Below the pieces are notes generated by a model. That model was given only the letters and a program-made list of their open reading frames with translations, made no database searches and was not told the DNA's origin. The position numbers and the translations under genes are program-made. From Stenopsyche tienmushanensis (lineage: Eukaryota > Arthropoda > Insecta > Trichoptera > Stenopsychidae), in NCBI GenBank assembly GCA_008973525.1, contig WACJ01000527.1:1488001-1552000 (forward strand): a stretch of DNA of 64,000 bases, given 5' to 3'. Position 1 is the first letter of the stretch. Each line of letters starts with the position of its first letter. Shown one piece after another: positions 10,991-23,290 of the stretch.

Positions 10991-12275
10991 ACCCAAAATA
11001 TAGTGATGACATAATACATTAGAATATTTAAAAAAACAAAAATGATTTCAGTAGTTTTATTCAGAAAATAAACTCTTCAACTATATATCGTCACAGAAAA
11101 TAGTATAACACAAAAAAAACTAATACTGCTATCTCTTACTAAACATGCATGAAACTGGTGCTTTTTGTAGAAAAAAACTTGATAGTGGTGTTTTTTAAAT
11201 ATACCAACACCGAAACATAGAAAAATGATAATAATAAAATACAATATATAAAAATAAAATAAACATATTTATAAAATTGAAGGCAATCAGAATGTTCAAC
11301 AGGAAGACATAGAGCTTTGACTAGAATTTAAATATATATGAAGGCATTTGATATGATAAACTAATGCTTTTAATTCGATCAGAGATTTTTTTAATGCAAT
11401 TATTCTACTATATAACACGTTATTATATTTAACAACTAAATTAGAAATGAAATTTTTGCTAATGGCAGATATATTATTTAAAATAGCTTTTATTATCCTT
11501 TTAATGAGTATACACTCATACGTTGAGTGTTCGAGTGATTCAGAGAGAGTATACATGCATACGGTCTAGGCAGCACTCCATAGCGCTTTATTTATAATAC
11601 TGTGCTTTTATTTCTATTCTGTGCTTCTTTGTTACAAAATTAACTCACTAATCAAATGGTGAAGAGTCTTAAATCATGATTTAAAAAAGCATCAGTATTT
11701 CGATTAACCCGTATATAATGTGTTTGAGATTATATCTAAAAAAAAATACTTGCATATAATTTTGTGATAATCAAGAAAAATAACATCGTAGAAACAATTA
11801 TCAATAAATATTATTGATAAACATCTCATAAAATAACACACATACGTTAATAAATAATAATTTACATTCTAATCAAAAATATTTACAATGTTAAAATTAT
11901 AAACATTATTTCTAGACTAAAATCTAAAACATTTCATTCAATTACATACACCGTCCTATATTGTTGTAGCATAGATTCAGCGTCCATTTATGGTCGTCTA
12001 TTATTTAATCGTCTATCAATGATTAAAAAACAAATAACATATCAAAAACGGAAACATCAGTCACTTATAGATTTAATTAATCATAAACAATTTTAAAATT
12101 AGCACGATATAAACTATTTTATTTGGATAAAATTTAAATAAATCCTACGGTTTCGGATCATCACTTAACCGGATAGTTGTGCATTAATTGGTATCCCAAA
12201 AGTGATCACACGACAGTTTATAAAATTCTTATTGGAAGATACGCTGAAGACAATTGAATCGATATTAAAATGTTT
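10990..12275. other. AT-rich intergenic DNA, no gene seen
   Basis: Between LPP-C and the 3' end of LPP-D the sequence is strongly AT-rich, with many short poly-A and poly-T runs. No coding exon, RNA gene or terminal repeat was recognised. Confidence 0.45.
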
Positions 12276-13931
12276 TCAAGTGATCTGTCTAAGACCGTCG
12301 TCTTGTCGTCCGCTCGGCGTGTTATACGACGTCCTCTTTATCGTGCTGTGATTGTCCGCGTTCAAACAATTTTCGCCGTTTGCAGCGACGGTCCTCGGCT
12401 TTTGGGAATTCGAGCAAGCGAAATTCATACACAATATGGCAACCTGCAAACACAAAAACAATCAATTTCGGCCGTTCAACGTTCAATCGAGCGTAAAATC
12501 GAACACTCACGGAGTAATACGATATGATCAATCCTATTATGGCACCGCCGAGGACGTCCCACCAGTGATGACGATGATCGATCACTCGGCTGCAAGAACA
12601 GATGCAGGCCCAAGAAGCGGCGAGCATTTGTAGAACCGGTCCGAGTAATTTCGGCTGAAGATCGCAAACGCGCTTTTGAAAGTAGCACTGGAATAAAATG
12701 CATATAATTAGCGCGCGTTAAAATAATTTCAATGTAAACGTTTAAGCTAAAATTATTTACAAATAAAAATATGCTCATCAGGATAGATAAGGCGGTGTGT
12801 CCCGACGGGAAACTCTTGATTGTATCGCTGACGAACCAGCTGGAATATTTAGTATTCGTGCACGTATACGTAGCAATATATCTGAAATAATTATCGGTTA
12901 AATTACAACTCACGCTCAATGATTATATAAATTATAATTTTCTACTTGATATATTTTTGCAATAACTCAATCAAACGTTTATTGCTTTGGTGTTAATAAA
13001 TGGCATTTTATACTTACGTTCCCGGTGTGCAATTGACGGCTTTATCTGGTTTGCACGTTTCTAAGAAATGAGGCCGCGGTTCTCCTATGATGCCCTTTAT
13101 GACTTCCATAAAGAACATGATGAAGATGATCGATAGTATGTACTCTCCGTACCAAATGTATGCATTTTTAAAGCCTCGTTTTATTCGATGGCTCGAATAT
13201 GAATCTGCGCGACAGCGGATCAATTCCACTACCGTCAGCTGAAAGAATAATTATCATTAAAGACCGGCACGTTTCACGCATTTTGATCAGATATAGTGTA
13301 TTTACCGTTATTAAAGGCACAAACGTGCAGACCATCAGCAGACAGCTGATAGATATTGTGTCGCCGGTAAATGAGAATGATATTTTTGGATCATCGCAGT
13401 AGAATCCGCTGCGATATTGAGGCAGGAAGTTGAATTCATGCAGTATTATATACAGCAATACTGAAAAAATAAATATACAATCATAGAACTATCAAAATTT
13501 TCGATTTTAATTTATGGATTATTTAAATTTTTATTAAAAGTCGTTAATGACCGATAAAAGGGGAAAATTCAAATTTATATTTTATGAATGGCCACACTTG
13601 TTTCGCATGGCAGCACTGTTGTTTGAGCAAATTGACAGATGGACGGGAGCACTTCTCCGTGGATACATAATTATGAAGGACTTATTAATTTAAAAACGCC
13701 ATTGCGAATTTTAATTCCATGCATTAAGCCGTGCGTTCATATAAATCCGATTTGTTTTGCACATTTCGCAGCGTTTGACAGACGCGAACGGGCGAACTTT
13801 GTACCGAATTTTCACGGGCGAGATCACTGATTATTTTTTTATGTCGGACTTTTTACGACGCTCGAAGATCGTCGGATCGACTTACCGAAGTTTAATCGGT
13901 CCGATTTGAATTTGTATTTGGTGAGCGACAT
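12276..13931 (-). CDS. Phospholipid phosphatase (PAP2/LPP, wunen-like), LPP-D, 6 exons
   Basis: Predicted exons (high to low): 13931-13886, 13460-13306, 13238-13018, 12881-12761, 12687-12511, 12443-12276 (888 nt, 295 aa), all GT-AG with phases as in LPP-A and LPP-B. C1 has Lys115 and Arg122-Pro123 (KGIIGEPRP); C2 is SFPSGH with His169; C3 is SRVIDHRHHWWD with Ser214, Arg215, His221 and Asp225. 'GFYCDD' lies near residue 34. An 'NCT' glycosylation sequon follows C1, in the lumenal loop between C1 and C2. The last exon is longer than in the paralogues (55 versus 37 residues) and adds a polar Ser/Asn/Arg-rich cytoplasmic tail. Length and motifs match the family; substrate preference cannot be read from sequence. 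Confidence 0.92.
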
Positions 13932-14200
13932 CGCGCCCGCGCAACCGAAGAAACCAAACTAACCGCCGGGCGAGGCGGGCCACACTTGATGACTTGCGTC
14001 ACTCTCAAGGAGATTCAACTTTTCATTTTTATATTACTGATTTCTTATTCTAAATTGTATTACAATCTGCAAATTGACGACTCTCAAACGGTGGGGCGCA
14101 TATTAATCGCGAATTAAACAGCGCTTCGTCAATACCGACGACTCGATCCAATAGAACATTCAAATGTATTTCCGGTGTGTCACGTGACGCGGTAAAATGA
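13932..14200 (-). promoter_or_regulatory. Probable 5' UTR/promoter region of LPP-D
   Basis: The first exon ATG at 13931 is preceded on its strand by an unusually GC- and CpG-rich stretch ('ccgccgggcgaggcgggcc' at 13962-13980, plus strand) in otherwise AT-rich DNA. This fits a housekeeping-type start region. No TATA box stands out. The assignment is by position and composition only. Confidence 0.4.
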
Positions 14201-14619
14201 GTCTACGCTCTCGAAAATTTGACCATGACCTCGTATTGAAATATTTGGATCCGACCGGGGAGGCTTTGCACATTTTGCAAAATTTTATCGCTTTGACCGC
14301 TCGAAAAAAAAATCATACACAATATTAAAATGTATGTATGAAATAAATCGTATTCAATGCTCTGGAATTTAATTACACTACTTGGATCATCTAGAACAGC
14401 GATCATCAAACTATAACACGTGTTTTTGCAAAAATAATTTGTTTAGCCTGGATATAAATCGGTGAATTCCCCGCGGGGCCCAAATCCGCTACAATAACAA
14501 CAACAACACAATAAAGTCCAAATTCCCCATTAAAAACAATGCTTTATAAGCCTGTCGATGAAGAACTTCACATAAAGGCCGTTCGGATTCAAATGATACA
14601 GAATTTTCGCACATCGAGT

Positions 14620-15020
14620 GCGGAGATTAGTGAATCGGAATCAGAGAGGGAGAGAATGTCTTGCGTACATCATACGAATGTATCGATCGATAACTTCAGA
14701 AATTCAGATTTTTTCATTGTTTTTTAAAGTTGGCACTTCCTAAAAACGATGCGGATTTGTCAATGAAAACGTCAACTATACATCAACCTACGAATTTATT
14801 GAGTAATGTGTTTAATCGTTTGAGTGATGAGCTAATTTAAAATCATCATAATACGCTATATTCGTATGTCCGCCACTTATCATCCGTACAAATCCAATTA
14901 TCTGTCAGGACCACCGGAACGCGTATGAAGCTTGTACATAAATACATAAACGCTGTCTATAGCACACAGCATTCGGTAATTTATCTAAGTAAACATAAAC
15001 AACACACTTGAAATCAATGA
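14620..15020. mobile_element. Fragments of the TTAA MITE family (copy 2, degenerate)
   Basis: 14624-14705 holds 'gagagaatgtcttgcgtaca', an outer-arm piece in one orientation. 14811-15015 holds the 'gtccgccacttatcatccg' core in the other orientation. The terminus reads 'TTTAATCGTTTGAGTGATGAG', a decayed TTAA end. Confidence 0.6.
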
Positions 15021-15196
15021 ATAAATGAGGGTATATTCACATGTGAAGATCTTGAGATGTTAGAAGAACTACCTACAGAAAAAGTTGAGGAATTTATCAA
15101 TGCTGGTGGTTCATTGGACAATATTCATAGTATATGTATATTATATTTATAAATAGGAACAATTATAAAAATTTAACATAGAATTTGTTTATTATA

Positions 15197-15766
15197 TACA
15201 CTCAAACTTCTTTTTGTGCGACTTTTTTTGTGCGATTTCGATGTTATGCGGTTTCTCCAAGGGAATTTCCAAAATTCCAACTAGTTCCAATAAAATTCCA
15301 ATTTTAGTGACGCGGTTGACCGATCCTACCAGAATGAAATCTTTTAACGCGTTTTTCTCGAAACTACGAACATTTTTAACGCGTTTTTCAACATTGTTGA
15401 CATCTTATCTCAAGTTTTAATTAATAAAATTACTTCATCATACAGCGATGATAATTTGTAATTAAAATAATTAGTATTTCTCTATTGGATGTCTGGTATT
15501 TGAGATGCAAGACGTCAGACATCCTTAAAATTTTACCAATGATAGAAGACGTCCTTTAAATATTACCAAAAATGTTATTTTTTAATTTCCTATTTTTGTT
15601 TAACTTTTTTATGCGATTTTGGATATACTTTACATAGCTGTTTCAAAGTTATGCGATTTTTAAAATCCATGGAATGCATCTCCACATTTTCTATGTAAGT
15701 CATAGCTTTTTTGTGCGATTTTCCGTTTTATTTTTATTTACCGCACAAAAAAAGTTTAAGTGTTTA
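15197..15766 (+). mobile_element. pogo/Tigger-like MITE (copy 2)
   Basis: Left end 'TACACTCAAACTTCTTTTTG' and right end 'AAAAAAAGTTTAAGTGT' form terminal inverted repeats flanked by TA. Internal sections match the copies at 2841, 30259 and 59658. It is shorter than the copy at 59658 because the central part is deleted. It has no coding capacity. Confidence 0.78.
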
Positions 15767-15814
15767 TATATTTTACTTATGTACGTTTATCTGCGTCGTC
15801 TGTAGTTAGAAGAT

Positions 15815-16070
15815 TTAACCCTTTAAGTAGTGAAGCAATTTTAAAATTACTTAAACGTAGATGCTATATTTGTATGTCCGCCACTTATCGTTCGTACAAA
15901 TCAATTTATCTCTTATATATTAATAAATAAACACTGTTGATAGCACACAATATTCGTTCATTTCTTCGCGTAAACATAAACAATACACTTGATATCTATT
16001 CATTTGGGTTATCGATTTATATTGATGTACGCAAGATATTCTTTTCGTCTCGGACTCGCAATCTGCAATC
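15815..16070 (+). mobile_element. TTAA MITE family (copy 3, 3' truncated)
   Basis: It begins TTAACCCTTTAAGTAGTGAA and carries the 'gtccgccacttatcgttcg' core and 'gcacacaatattcg'. The right terminus is not recognisable. It lies about 50 bp after the pogo-like MITE. Confidence 0.65.
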
Positions 16071-16985
16071 CGGCTCGATTCTCAAAAAGTTTGATGATCC
16101 CTGGATTAGAAGATGCAAAAGTCGACTTATACATAGATCTCAACATTGACACTACAAGCAAGCAGTCAAATTCACACAAACATATACATTCCTACCTAAT
16201 CACGATCTTGCTGAAAATTTTAATCAATTCCATCTCAGATACTTTCCAAATCACAGATACTCAGTTCAAAACTAACAAAAGGATAGAATATATTTTAAAA
16301 TTCATATAGTATTAAAATATAATATTCTATAACATTTATCCTCATTGTGTCAAAGTCACAAATCGGACCCCCTTGGGAGATTTTTGTGTGTATTTTTGTG
16401 TGGTTTCCTGTTCCCTTCCACATTCAATTTTATTAGAAAATGTGATTTTTAAATAGAGTAGGATCGATGAGATTTTCATGATTATTAGTGCCTTAACCAG
16501 TTAGCGTATGATAGTTCGTTCGACCGTTCTTCAAAATTCTGCACTGTTCATGTCATTGTCCATGTGGAACGTGCAGGGTACATTCACAAAAACGATGATC
16601 GCAAAAAGAATAAAAAATCAGTACACTTTGTCAAACATCCATCAACGTGTACGTCATGACAAAAAGCAATGTATTGGCAATTAAATGAGGCACAAGGCCG
16701 AATCTATGAACCACAAGAACAGGTTCTTGAGATGACAAAGTACCATAGATGGGTCAAAGTTCTCTCTCGTATATTTGCATTGAAAAAACCCATATTTTCC
16801 ATATTTCTACTGTTCCCAAATACAAATCAGATTTTTATTTTTCTCAGTCAAATTTAAATGTAATTTTTATGCAGTCGACATTTTTTTTAATTTCTACGTC
16901 ATGATCTTTTTAGTGTGCGCTCAAAGTTCATTGTCAGTTCGACTATTAAACTTGCATATATTTATATGATGATATTGGACCATAT

Positions 16986-17135
16986 ATGACTAGTTTAGAT
17001 TTTTTTTCAAGTTCTCCATTACCAAAACCTGAATTAGTTCCACATTTGTACACGCTTTTGACTATTTTTTATGTGGTGTTTAGCAATCCGTTTTATTGGA
17101 ATATTGCCAAAAATTTTGACAGGGGTTTTCATGGC
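16986..17135 (+). CDS. Possible isolated coding exon, membrane protein N-terminus
   Basis: An open frame of 50 codons begins with ATG at 16986 and stops at a good donor (GGC|GTATGT) at 17135, phase 0. The peptide has a Ser/Pro-rich start, then a hydrophobic segment of about 18 residues ('LYTLLTIFYVVFSNPFYW'), then charged residues. The 'FxNPxYWN' arrangement after a hydrophobic stretch recalls the N-terminus of phosphatidylethanolamine N-methyltransferase, but this is one short segment and no further exon could be found. A tRNA-derived SINE starts just after the donor, consistent with an intron. It may equally be chance or a decayed gene. Confidence 0.3.
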
Positions 17136-17139
17136 GTAT

Positions 17140-17257
17140 GTATGTTTTTAAAAATGTGGTCACCAGCCACGCCTCCTGTAGGATTCGAGCCCATGATGAT
17201 TGAGTTAGAAGTCCAACCAAATAGGATGATCGCCTATTTGCAAGCCAATTCCAGTGA
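17140..17257 (-). mobile_element. tRNA-derived SINE fragment
   Basis: Read on the minus strand it contains 'CTAACTCAATCATCATGGGC' followed by 'TCGAATCCTACAGGAGG', which has the B-box (GGxTCGAATCC) of a tRNA-like promoter, then 'tggtgaccac'. Related heads lie at 27682 and 31030. Confidence 0.55.
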
Positions 17258-18230
17258 TTCAGAAAGAGCATACTTACATGTTAAGCTCGGAGACAGACAG
17301 AGACGGAGAGTGTCTTGCACGTTGAGTTTGGAGAGAAACAAAAACGGAGAGATTGTCTTGCAGGTCGGAGATCCTGAATGGGAGACAAAGACGGAGACAA
17401 GACAACAGACATCAGACAGCGACTGACTGGATTTACTGGGGTTCATTAATATTCGATCCCATTTCCTGCGCTGCTGTGTGGTCTGTTCCGGGTTACCCCA
17501 GACTAGCCACATAAAGAGTGTCTTCAACTAATCCTTTAGCCCCTCACTGCAGGGGCTACCCCTTCCCACATGATACTCGTATCTGATTCTTAGTACTTAG
17601 CCACGGAGACGAGTTGGCGTTCGAGCAGCCTAAAATCGTTCTCCCCTGTTTGCCTAGGCTGTTGAGGATAGTGGTGAGCCTTTGACACAGTCACACTATA
17701 CTACCTACTATTATAATCGACCGTTCCACAGATCATTTTATGGGTACGCAGCACAGGGTGACCTGCGCACCCAACTCATGTTAACTTAGGCTAGCCCAGC
17801 AGCGTTTGATGCATGATGTTTGAGTTTGTTCACACACCTCTACTCCACATCATTACCCCAAGGGTTCAGCCGTTGCCAACAGGCATAGGGTTGCCTCCCC
17901 CCTCCTTGGGGGTTTATGAGTGGGCATCGTGGAGTCTAACATCCAATCTGACAGAGATGGAAAGAATATCTTGCGTACATCGTACAATTGTATAGATCGT
18001 TAACTCAAATTTATCGACTAATAATGATGAATGAATGATACAATGAATCGATTTCGAAATAACCGAATATTATGTGCTATCGACAGTGTTTATTTATTTA
18101 TATACAAGCTTCATACACGTTGCGACGTCCTGACAGATAAGTGGATTTGAATAATGATAAGTAGCGGGCAAGCAAATATAGCATCTAAGATTTTGATGAT
18201 TTTAAATTAGCTCACTACTCAAAGGGTTAA
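17258..18230 (-). mobile_element. TTAA MITE family (copy 4) interrupted by another repeat
   Basis: In reverse orientation to copy 1: the arm with 'gagtgtcttgcacgttgag' lies at 17300-17330, and the core plus terminus run from about 17947 to 'CTCAAAGGGTTAA' ending at 18230. The two halves are separated by an unrelated GC-richer insert (17429-17945). The outer arm is expanded with extra 'cggagaca' style units. Confidence 0.65.
17429..17945 (+). repeat. GC-richer interspersed repeat (SINE/LINE-tail-like), nested copy
   Basis: The segment contains 'ctgctgtgtggtctgttccg', 'cctaggctgttgaggatagtgg', 'acagggtgacctgcgcaccc' and 'agcagcgtttgatgc'. The reverse complement of the same series is found at 53085-53714, and a partial copy at 33670-34060. 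It has no open frame. It interrupts a TTAA MITE, so it inserted later. Its class is not determined. Confidence 0.6.
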
Positions 18231-21120
18231 ATTGCATGTAAAATGTGGGATTATCAACGTTAACACATTAAGCACAGGAAGCATATTTTTATGAATTACG
18301 CTGTCTTTTGATTTTGAGTCAGCATACAATTTTTGAGATTTGTGAATTAATATTGTATAGATATATTATGCCTGCAAAACGGAAACTATTCTATGACTGC
18401 TTCTGTATGTAACAATACTTCAATTAAAATTCTGAGTTACCATTTTAACCACGTCTACCGAAGCCCCAGCTACATTGTATCGAAAGTGGACGGAGTGTAT
18501 TTAACAATAATTGATGTAAACTACTTGTAGACAAAAAATCAGCTTTGTAGATTGTAATTTAATGCCGGTATGTATAATTATTCGGATTTCGAAAATTGTT
18601 ATTAAAGTTCGCAACGTTGAACGCTTGGTAGACTGTAACATTCCTGATTAACATTGTATAAATACTGACTGAAACAAAAAATACCTTTGTAGAAATGGAT
18701 GCAAATTTATCAGTATATTCACGCTGCACGTTTGGTGAAAATTTCAATTGTAAGTTCGTCAAAATAAATTAAATTCAGAATTCAAAACTCAGATTTTCTA
18801 TAATCAGATACGACATATTTTCAATGCTGCAATGTCAATAAGAGTGGTATTCTCAAGATGCTTCTACTATTTATTCTTCAGAATGAGAGATATCATTTAA
18901 GCATTGAATACATAAGAAAATTACGTTTAAACAAAGTTTTAAGTACAAGGATTTGACCGTTGCACTTAAATTTGTAATTCGTCCCATGTACGCATTTAGA
19001 TAAATTCATATTTTATTTCCGCCTTATTTTAAGTATTTGAGAAACATTGAAATGTATAATTTTACCGAAAGCGAAAGAGAAATGAACAATCATAGTGAGA
19101 TTTAATATCTTCGTTTTTTTTGTGTATTTAAGATCCATCTTTAACACTCAGGGGCCCGCTGATTGGGCAAGTGATGGCACATTTTGGCGATTGTCTATTT
19201 CGCGCGACTTTCACAATAATGCTCGTAACTTTTGTTTCGTTGATGCTAAATTGATAAATTAAGAATTGTTATAAAGCGTATAGTACAGTGCATAAATAAT
19301 TAAAATAATTGGTTTAGATATAAATATATCAAGATGAAATAACTGTGATTTATTTATATTTTTGTCTGAAAAAGCCGAACCGTTTACTAAGTTTACTAAT
19401 AGTAATACTAAGTTTAAAAGATGATAAAGCAATGTGTAACCATTTCAAATCATAATATTATGAGTTATTTCAAAAAAATACGTAAGACCATAAATAATAC
19501 CATTTTTGAGTCGTAAAACTAAATTCGTATTGTGTATAATTAACTGCTATTATAAATTTTTAAAAATGTATCTCTGACTGCAATAACCGGTTAATTATCG
19601 ATTTGTTGCTCAAAAAAATATTATGAAAAAATTATACAATAAAGTTGCTCCGAAAAAAATGTGTTTGGCAAGCGCTAATTTATTTGCAAAGATGTTATCT
19701 CTATCTCATCGTATGTATCGAAACCGACGATAAGATTGCATTTGGGACAATTAAACATTGAGTCTAAAATTTACAAATAAGGAAGTCAAACAAGGATTGC
19801 ACAATGTCATCGCCGGTGGGGATCGTTTTAAAAAAAAGCACTGCTCGCCAATTAGTGGCGGACAATTCGCGACGAGGCAATTAAATGCAGTGGGGAAGGA
19901 CGATGAGAACTCTAATTGTTTCGCCAATGTTAAATGAATCACAATTCTGATTATGAAATATGATATGAACATATCCGACAGCCGTGAGTCAGGTCGAAGC
20001 GTGACATTGACATTGTGGCTATCACAAAGGTTACAAAGAGAAAGAGGGTTCGATCCATTAGATAATGACCTATCATTATATCATGTGCACTCTAACTAAC
20101 ATCTCGTAGTAAGCGAGTCACATGTTTTTCATGCGCATATGAATCAAATTAACACTTGAATATTGTTGCTGAAATGCAATATGAATAAATCATGTGTTTT
20201 TTGTTGGAGCAAAATCGAAAAAAATGCAGGCCGGAAATGTAGCTCACTCGGTAGCCATAATGTTTCTGATGCACTTGACAGTTGGTGAGCGCTACACAGT
20301 ACATGGCCGATATACGTCTTCTTACGGTATCCGTTTTCGCTTTAACCATAATTTGAACGCGTTGACGTCACGGTAGTGTTTTGTGAGCAAAATGCGTCGG
20401 CGATTATTCGACACAAGACTAACAAGTTTTGTGAAAATTAGTAATCTTTGGCCAATGCATTTAATCACCTTGGTATTTGTAAAAAAGGCAATTTCGACTT
20501 CGCAAAACAATGTCATCTACTTTTTGGGAAACATACGAAACAACAACCTGGCTTGACACGAATTTAACATTTGCACAGTGACGCAAAGACTGAGGAAATT
20601 TGATCATCTTACGTCAATCCATAACAATAAATTAATTCAATGGATTTCATGCAGAAATCGATTAAAATCAACATATTGTTTAATTTCTGTCAATCGTTCT
20701 GCATGATGAAAATTCAAATATCAAAAATTTATTCAAAAATAAAAATATTTGAGTGCTGCCATCTATTAAGCATTTTTAAAAGTAAATAAATTAAAATTAT
20801 CGCTGTTTTTCTTAGATGTCACTGTTTTAATTTAAAAATATTTTTAACTCAATAAATCCGCCAATTGGAGAATTTAATCAAAAAAATATTAAAAATAAGT
20901 TTGTAAATTTTCATAAATCTTTAAAAAGCCGACGTACTAAAATTAAATTTGAAATGTTGGTTTAAATACATTGTTTTGAAATTTAATATTGGTAAAATTA
21001 GAGAAAATCAGAGTGGCTCGCGTATCAATAATAAAAATAGAAATGTATTTATACGAACCATATATACGTATTTATTAAATTAAAATATTTTTTTCAGTAA
21101 AAGTACAGTTTTCTATTTAC
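18231..21120. other. No supported gene; scattered short TTAA-type ends
   Basis: AT-rich DNA. 'TTAACACATTAAGCACAGGA' at about 18260 and 'TTAACACTCAGGGGCCCGCT' at about 19142 resemble ends of TTAA-class elements. A 60-codon frame at 20194-20376 contains a short hydrophobic stretch after an AG and before a GTGAGC, but nothing supports it as an exon. Confidence 0.4.
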
Positions 21121-21440
21121 ATATATAAAAATGAATGTTTGTAGTGCGTTTGTTCCGTATACATTCCTATACCATGTATTCGATTGCGATTAAATTTTGT
21201 TGAGCTATTGGACATTTATCCAAGAAGGTTTTTGCACCATGTTGGCGCATATTGACCTGGTGGTTACTACGGTAAAAAAAGGCATAGCAATTGTCGATAT
21301 GTTGTGTTTTTACCAAGCGTTCTATCTTCGGTGGACTATGCCGGAAGACAACGTTTATATACTCGGACAGTTGTACAAATGAACAATAACAAATTAATAA
21401 TTGACATATTTTATTTAAAACTGGTATAAGTACCCGCATA
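21120..21440 (+). repeat. Helitron-like/SINE-like repeat, copy 1
   Basis: It begins 'tatataaaaatgaatg', a start common to non-autonomous Helitron-type elements in insects. It continues with 'gcaccatgttggcgcatatt' and 'cggtggactatgccggaag'. A second copy with the same landmarks in the same order lies at 46296-46720. Short open frames across it are incidental. Confidence 0.55.
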
Positions 21441-22440
21441 TTTTTATATTGAATCTTTGTTATTTTATATCTTTAAACTATATTTACATATGACATATCT
21501 GCATATCATCGAGATCTCATGTCTTGATATTCAGTTTTAACCGATAACTGTCCTTCAATGTGTCATATTATATGTCAAACAAGTCATGTTTACTTTTTTT
21601 TTGCTAATGACCAAACCACAAATGTAACATTATCTGTTGATTTGCAAGCATAGAAAAAAAAGACAAAAAATGACGGTTGCTTTAATAATGCATAGCAGTG
21701 CATGACGCATGGATGTTCGGTGCATTGCAGTTGCATCGTAAATGGTAATTGCTGGTTACCATCCTTGTGAAAGGATATATGTATCCTTTTGACGACAGCC
21801 AAATTGGAAAAGATATTATCTCAGATCTCTTTGTTACGTGGTCCCGTTTGATGAGGGGGTAAATAAACTCTCTGCACCGGGCATGGAGGTGATTGAAATT
21901 AGCCGGACGAAAAAATACACAGAAAGATACTGTCCAGATTTCCTGGATGCGTTGCTTAAAATAGAATGTATGAAATATTATCAAAATAAAGTATGATATG
22001 GATTTAAATAAATATTTGTGTTTAAAAAAATGGATTGTTAATTTTTTACGTCCAGATTATTATCTGTAATCCAAATGTTTCCAGATTTTCATTGGAACTG
22101 CTGTCCAATAAAGGCGACATCACACGTTCCCAGGAAACACAGATGATATATGAAAAAAGTAGCGTACTGAGTTCTGCATTAACACATTCCGGGCGTCATG
22201 TTTCGCATAAAGTGTCGCTTGGAATCCGCACGAGTTTTGATAAATTCGCAAAATAATACATAGACATACTCAACAAACGTATTTTTTGTCACTTCTAATA
22301 TCAATAGTGATTCAATAAAATGTTGGTATAGTGGTTTAGTTCCTGGACTACTATTATAAAGCGTCAGATACAAAAAAGATTGTGGGAAAAAGTTTGTTTT
22401 CTTTTTATTCTGAGATAGAAGATTTTTCAAGACCGAAAAA
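21440..22440. other. No supported gene
   Basis: Moderately AT-rich sequence with only short incidental open frames on both strands. No splice-bounded exon, RNA gene or terminal repeat was recognised. Confidence 0.4.
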
Positions 22441-22768
22441 TTGCATGTTGAGTTTAGAGAGAAACAGAGACGGAGAGAGTATCTTACGTATATCGTACGA
22501 TTGTATAGATCGTTAACCCAAATTTATCGACTAATGATGATATGTGAATGACAATGAATCGATTTCAAATGTATTGTTTAAGCTTACTTGATGAAATGAC
22601 CGAATATTGTGTGCTATCGACAGTGTTTATTTATTTAAATACAAGCTTCATACACGCTGCGACCGTCCTGACAGATAAGTGGATTTGTATGGATGATAAA
22701 TGGCGGACATGCAAATATATCATCTAAGTTTATGATGATTTTAGATTAGCTCACTACTCAAAGGATTA
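22440..22768 (-). mobile_element. TTAA MITE family (copy 5)
   Basis: Reverse orientation: it starts with 'gcatgttgagtttagagaga', passes 'tatcttacgtatatcgtacg' and 'gcgaccgtcctgacagataa', and ends 'CTCACTACTCAAAGGATTAA' at about 22768. The outer terminus at the left is missing. Confidence 0.7.
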
Positions 22769-22824
22769 AAAAATAATTTTATTGTGAAACATGATTAATT
22801 CTGTGAATATATTAGACTTAAACT

Positions 22825-22930
22825 AGGGAATCCGATCCCGGGATCCCGGAAAGTTTTAGGTGCTCATGAATCCCGGGATTAGTAAACGTAATCCCGAAAA
22901 ATCCGGGATTGAAATTTTTATCTAACAGAA
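22825..22930. repeat. ATCCCGGGAT-rich transposon end
   Basis: Repeated 'atcccgggat' and 'tcccggaaagtttta' units form overlapping palindromes. The same signature occurs at 63795-63900. Such ends belong to a DNA transposon group of insects, but no partner or target duplication is visible here. Confidence 0.45.
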
Positions 22931-23002
22931 ATCGTACACCTCACTAGCACGACGAAGGCTACTAAATTGAGACATTCCCGCCGAAATCTAGACGCTTAGA
23001 AA

Positions 23003-23085
23003 CAGTGGCGTAACTACTAATTGGCGAGCTTAGGCGACGCCCAGGGGCAATAAATGTCTAATCTATGTTTTCATACGTACAGTGC
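23003..23085 (+). mobile_element. hAT-type terminus (CAGTGGCGTAACTA)
   Basis: CAGTGGCGTAACTACTAATT resembles the ends of the hAT-type element at 56397 (CAGTGGCGTAGCTACC). Only one end is seen, followed by the 23.1-kb repeat copy. Confidence 0.45.
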
Positions 23086-23290
23086 GTATATGTTTTTTAA
23101 ATTGTTATATTAACTTTTCCCAACCGGTGATGTATTTACTACACCTCGACTCTAATAATAGGAATATCGATATGAAATATAATAGCTACGGGGTTCAGAA
23201 TTTTTGTATTCCTCCGTAATATAATTACGAATCACATCAAAGTATTATAGTTTATAAGTATTCATCTGCAGCGACGAAAATAAATAATTC
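23085..23290 (+). repeat. Interspersed repeat family ('TTAACCTTTCTCTACC'), copy 2
   Basis: Landmarks 'aaattgttatattaac', 'ctacacctcgactctaat' and 'gtattcatctgcagcga' are in the same order as at 8290-8480. Confidence 0.6.

Noticed and set aside
20040..20060. A tRNA-like B box (ggttcgatcc)
   Set aside because: No cloverleaf, anticodon arm or A box could be placed upstream.
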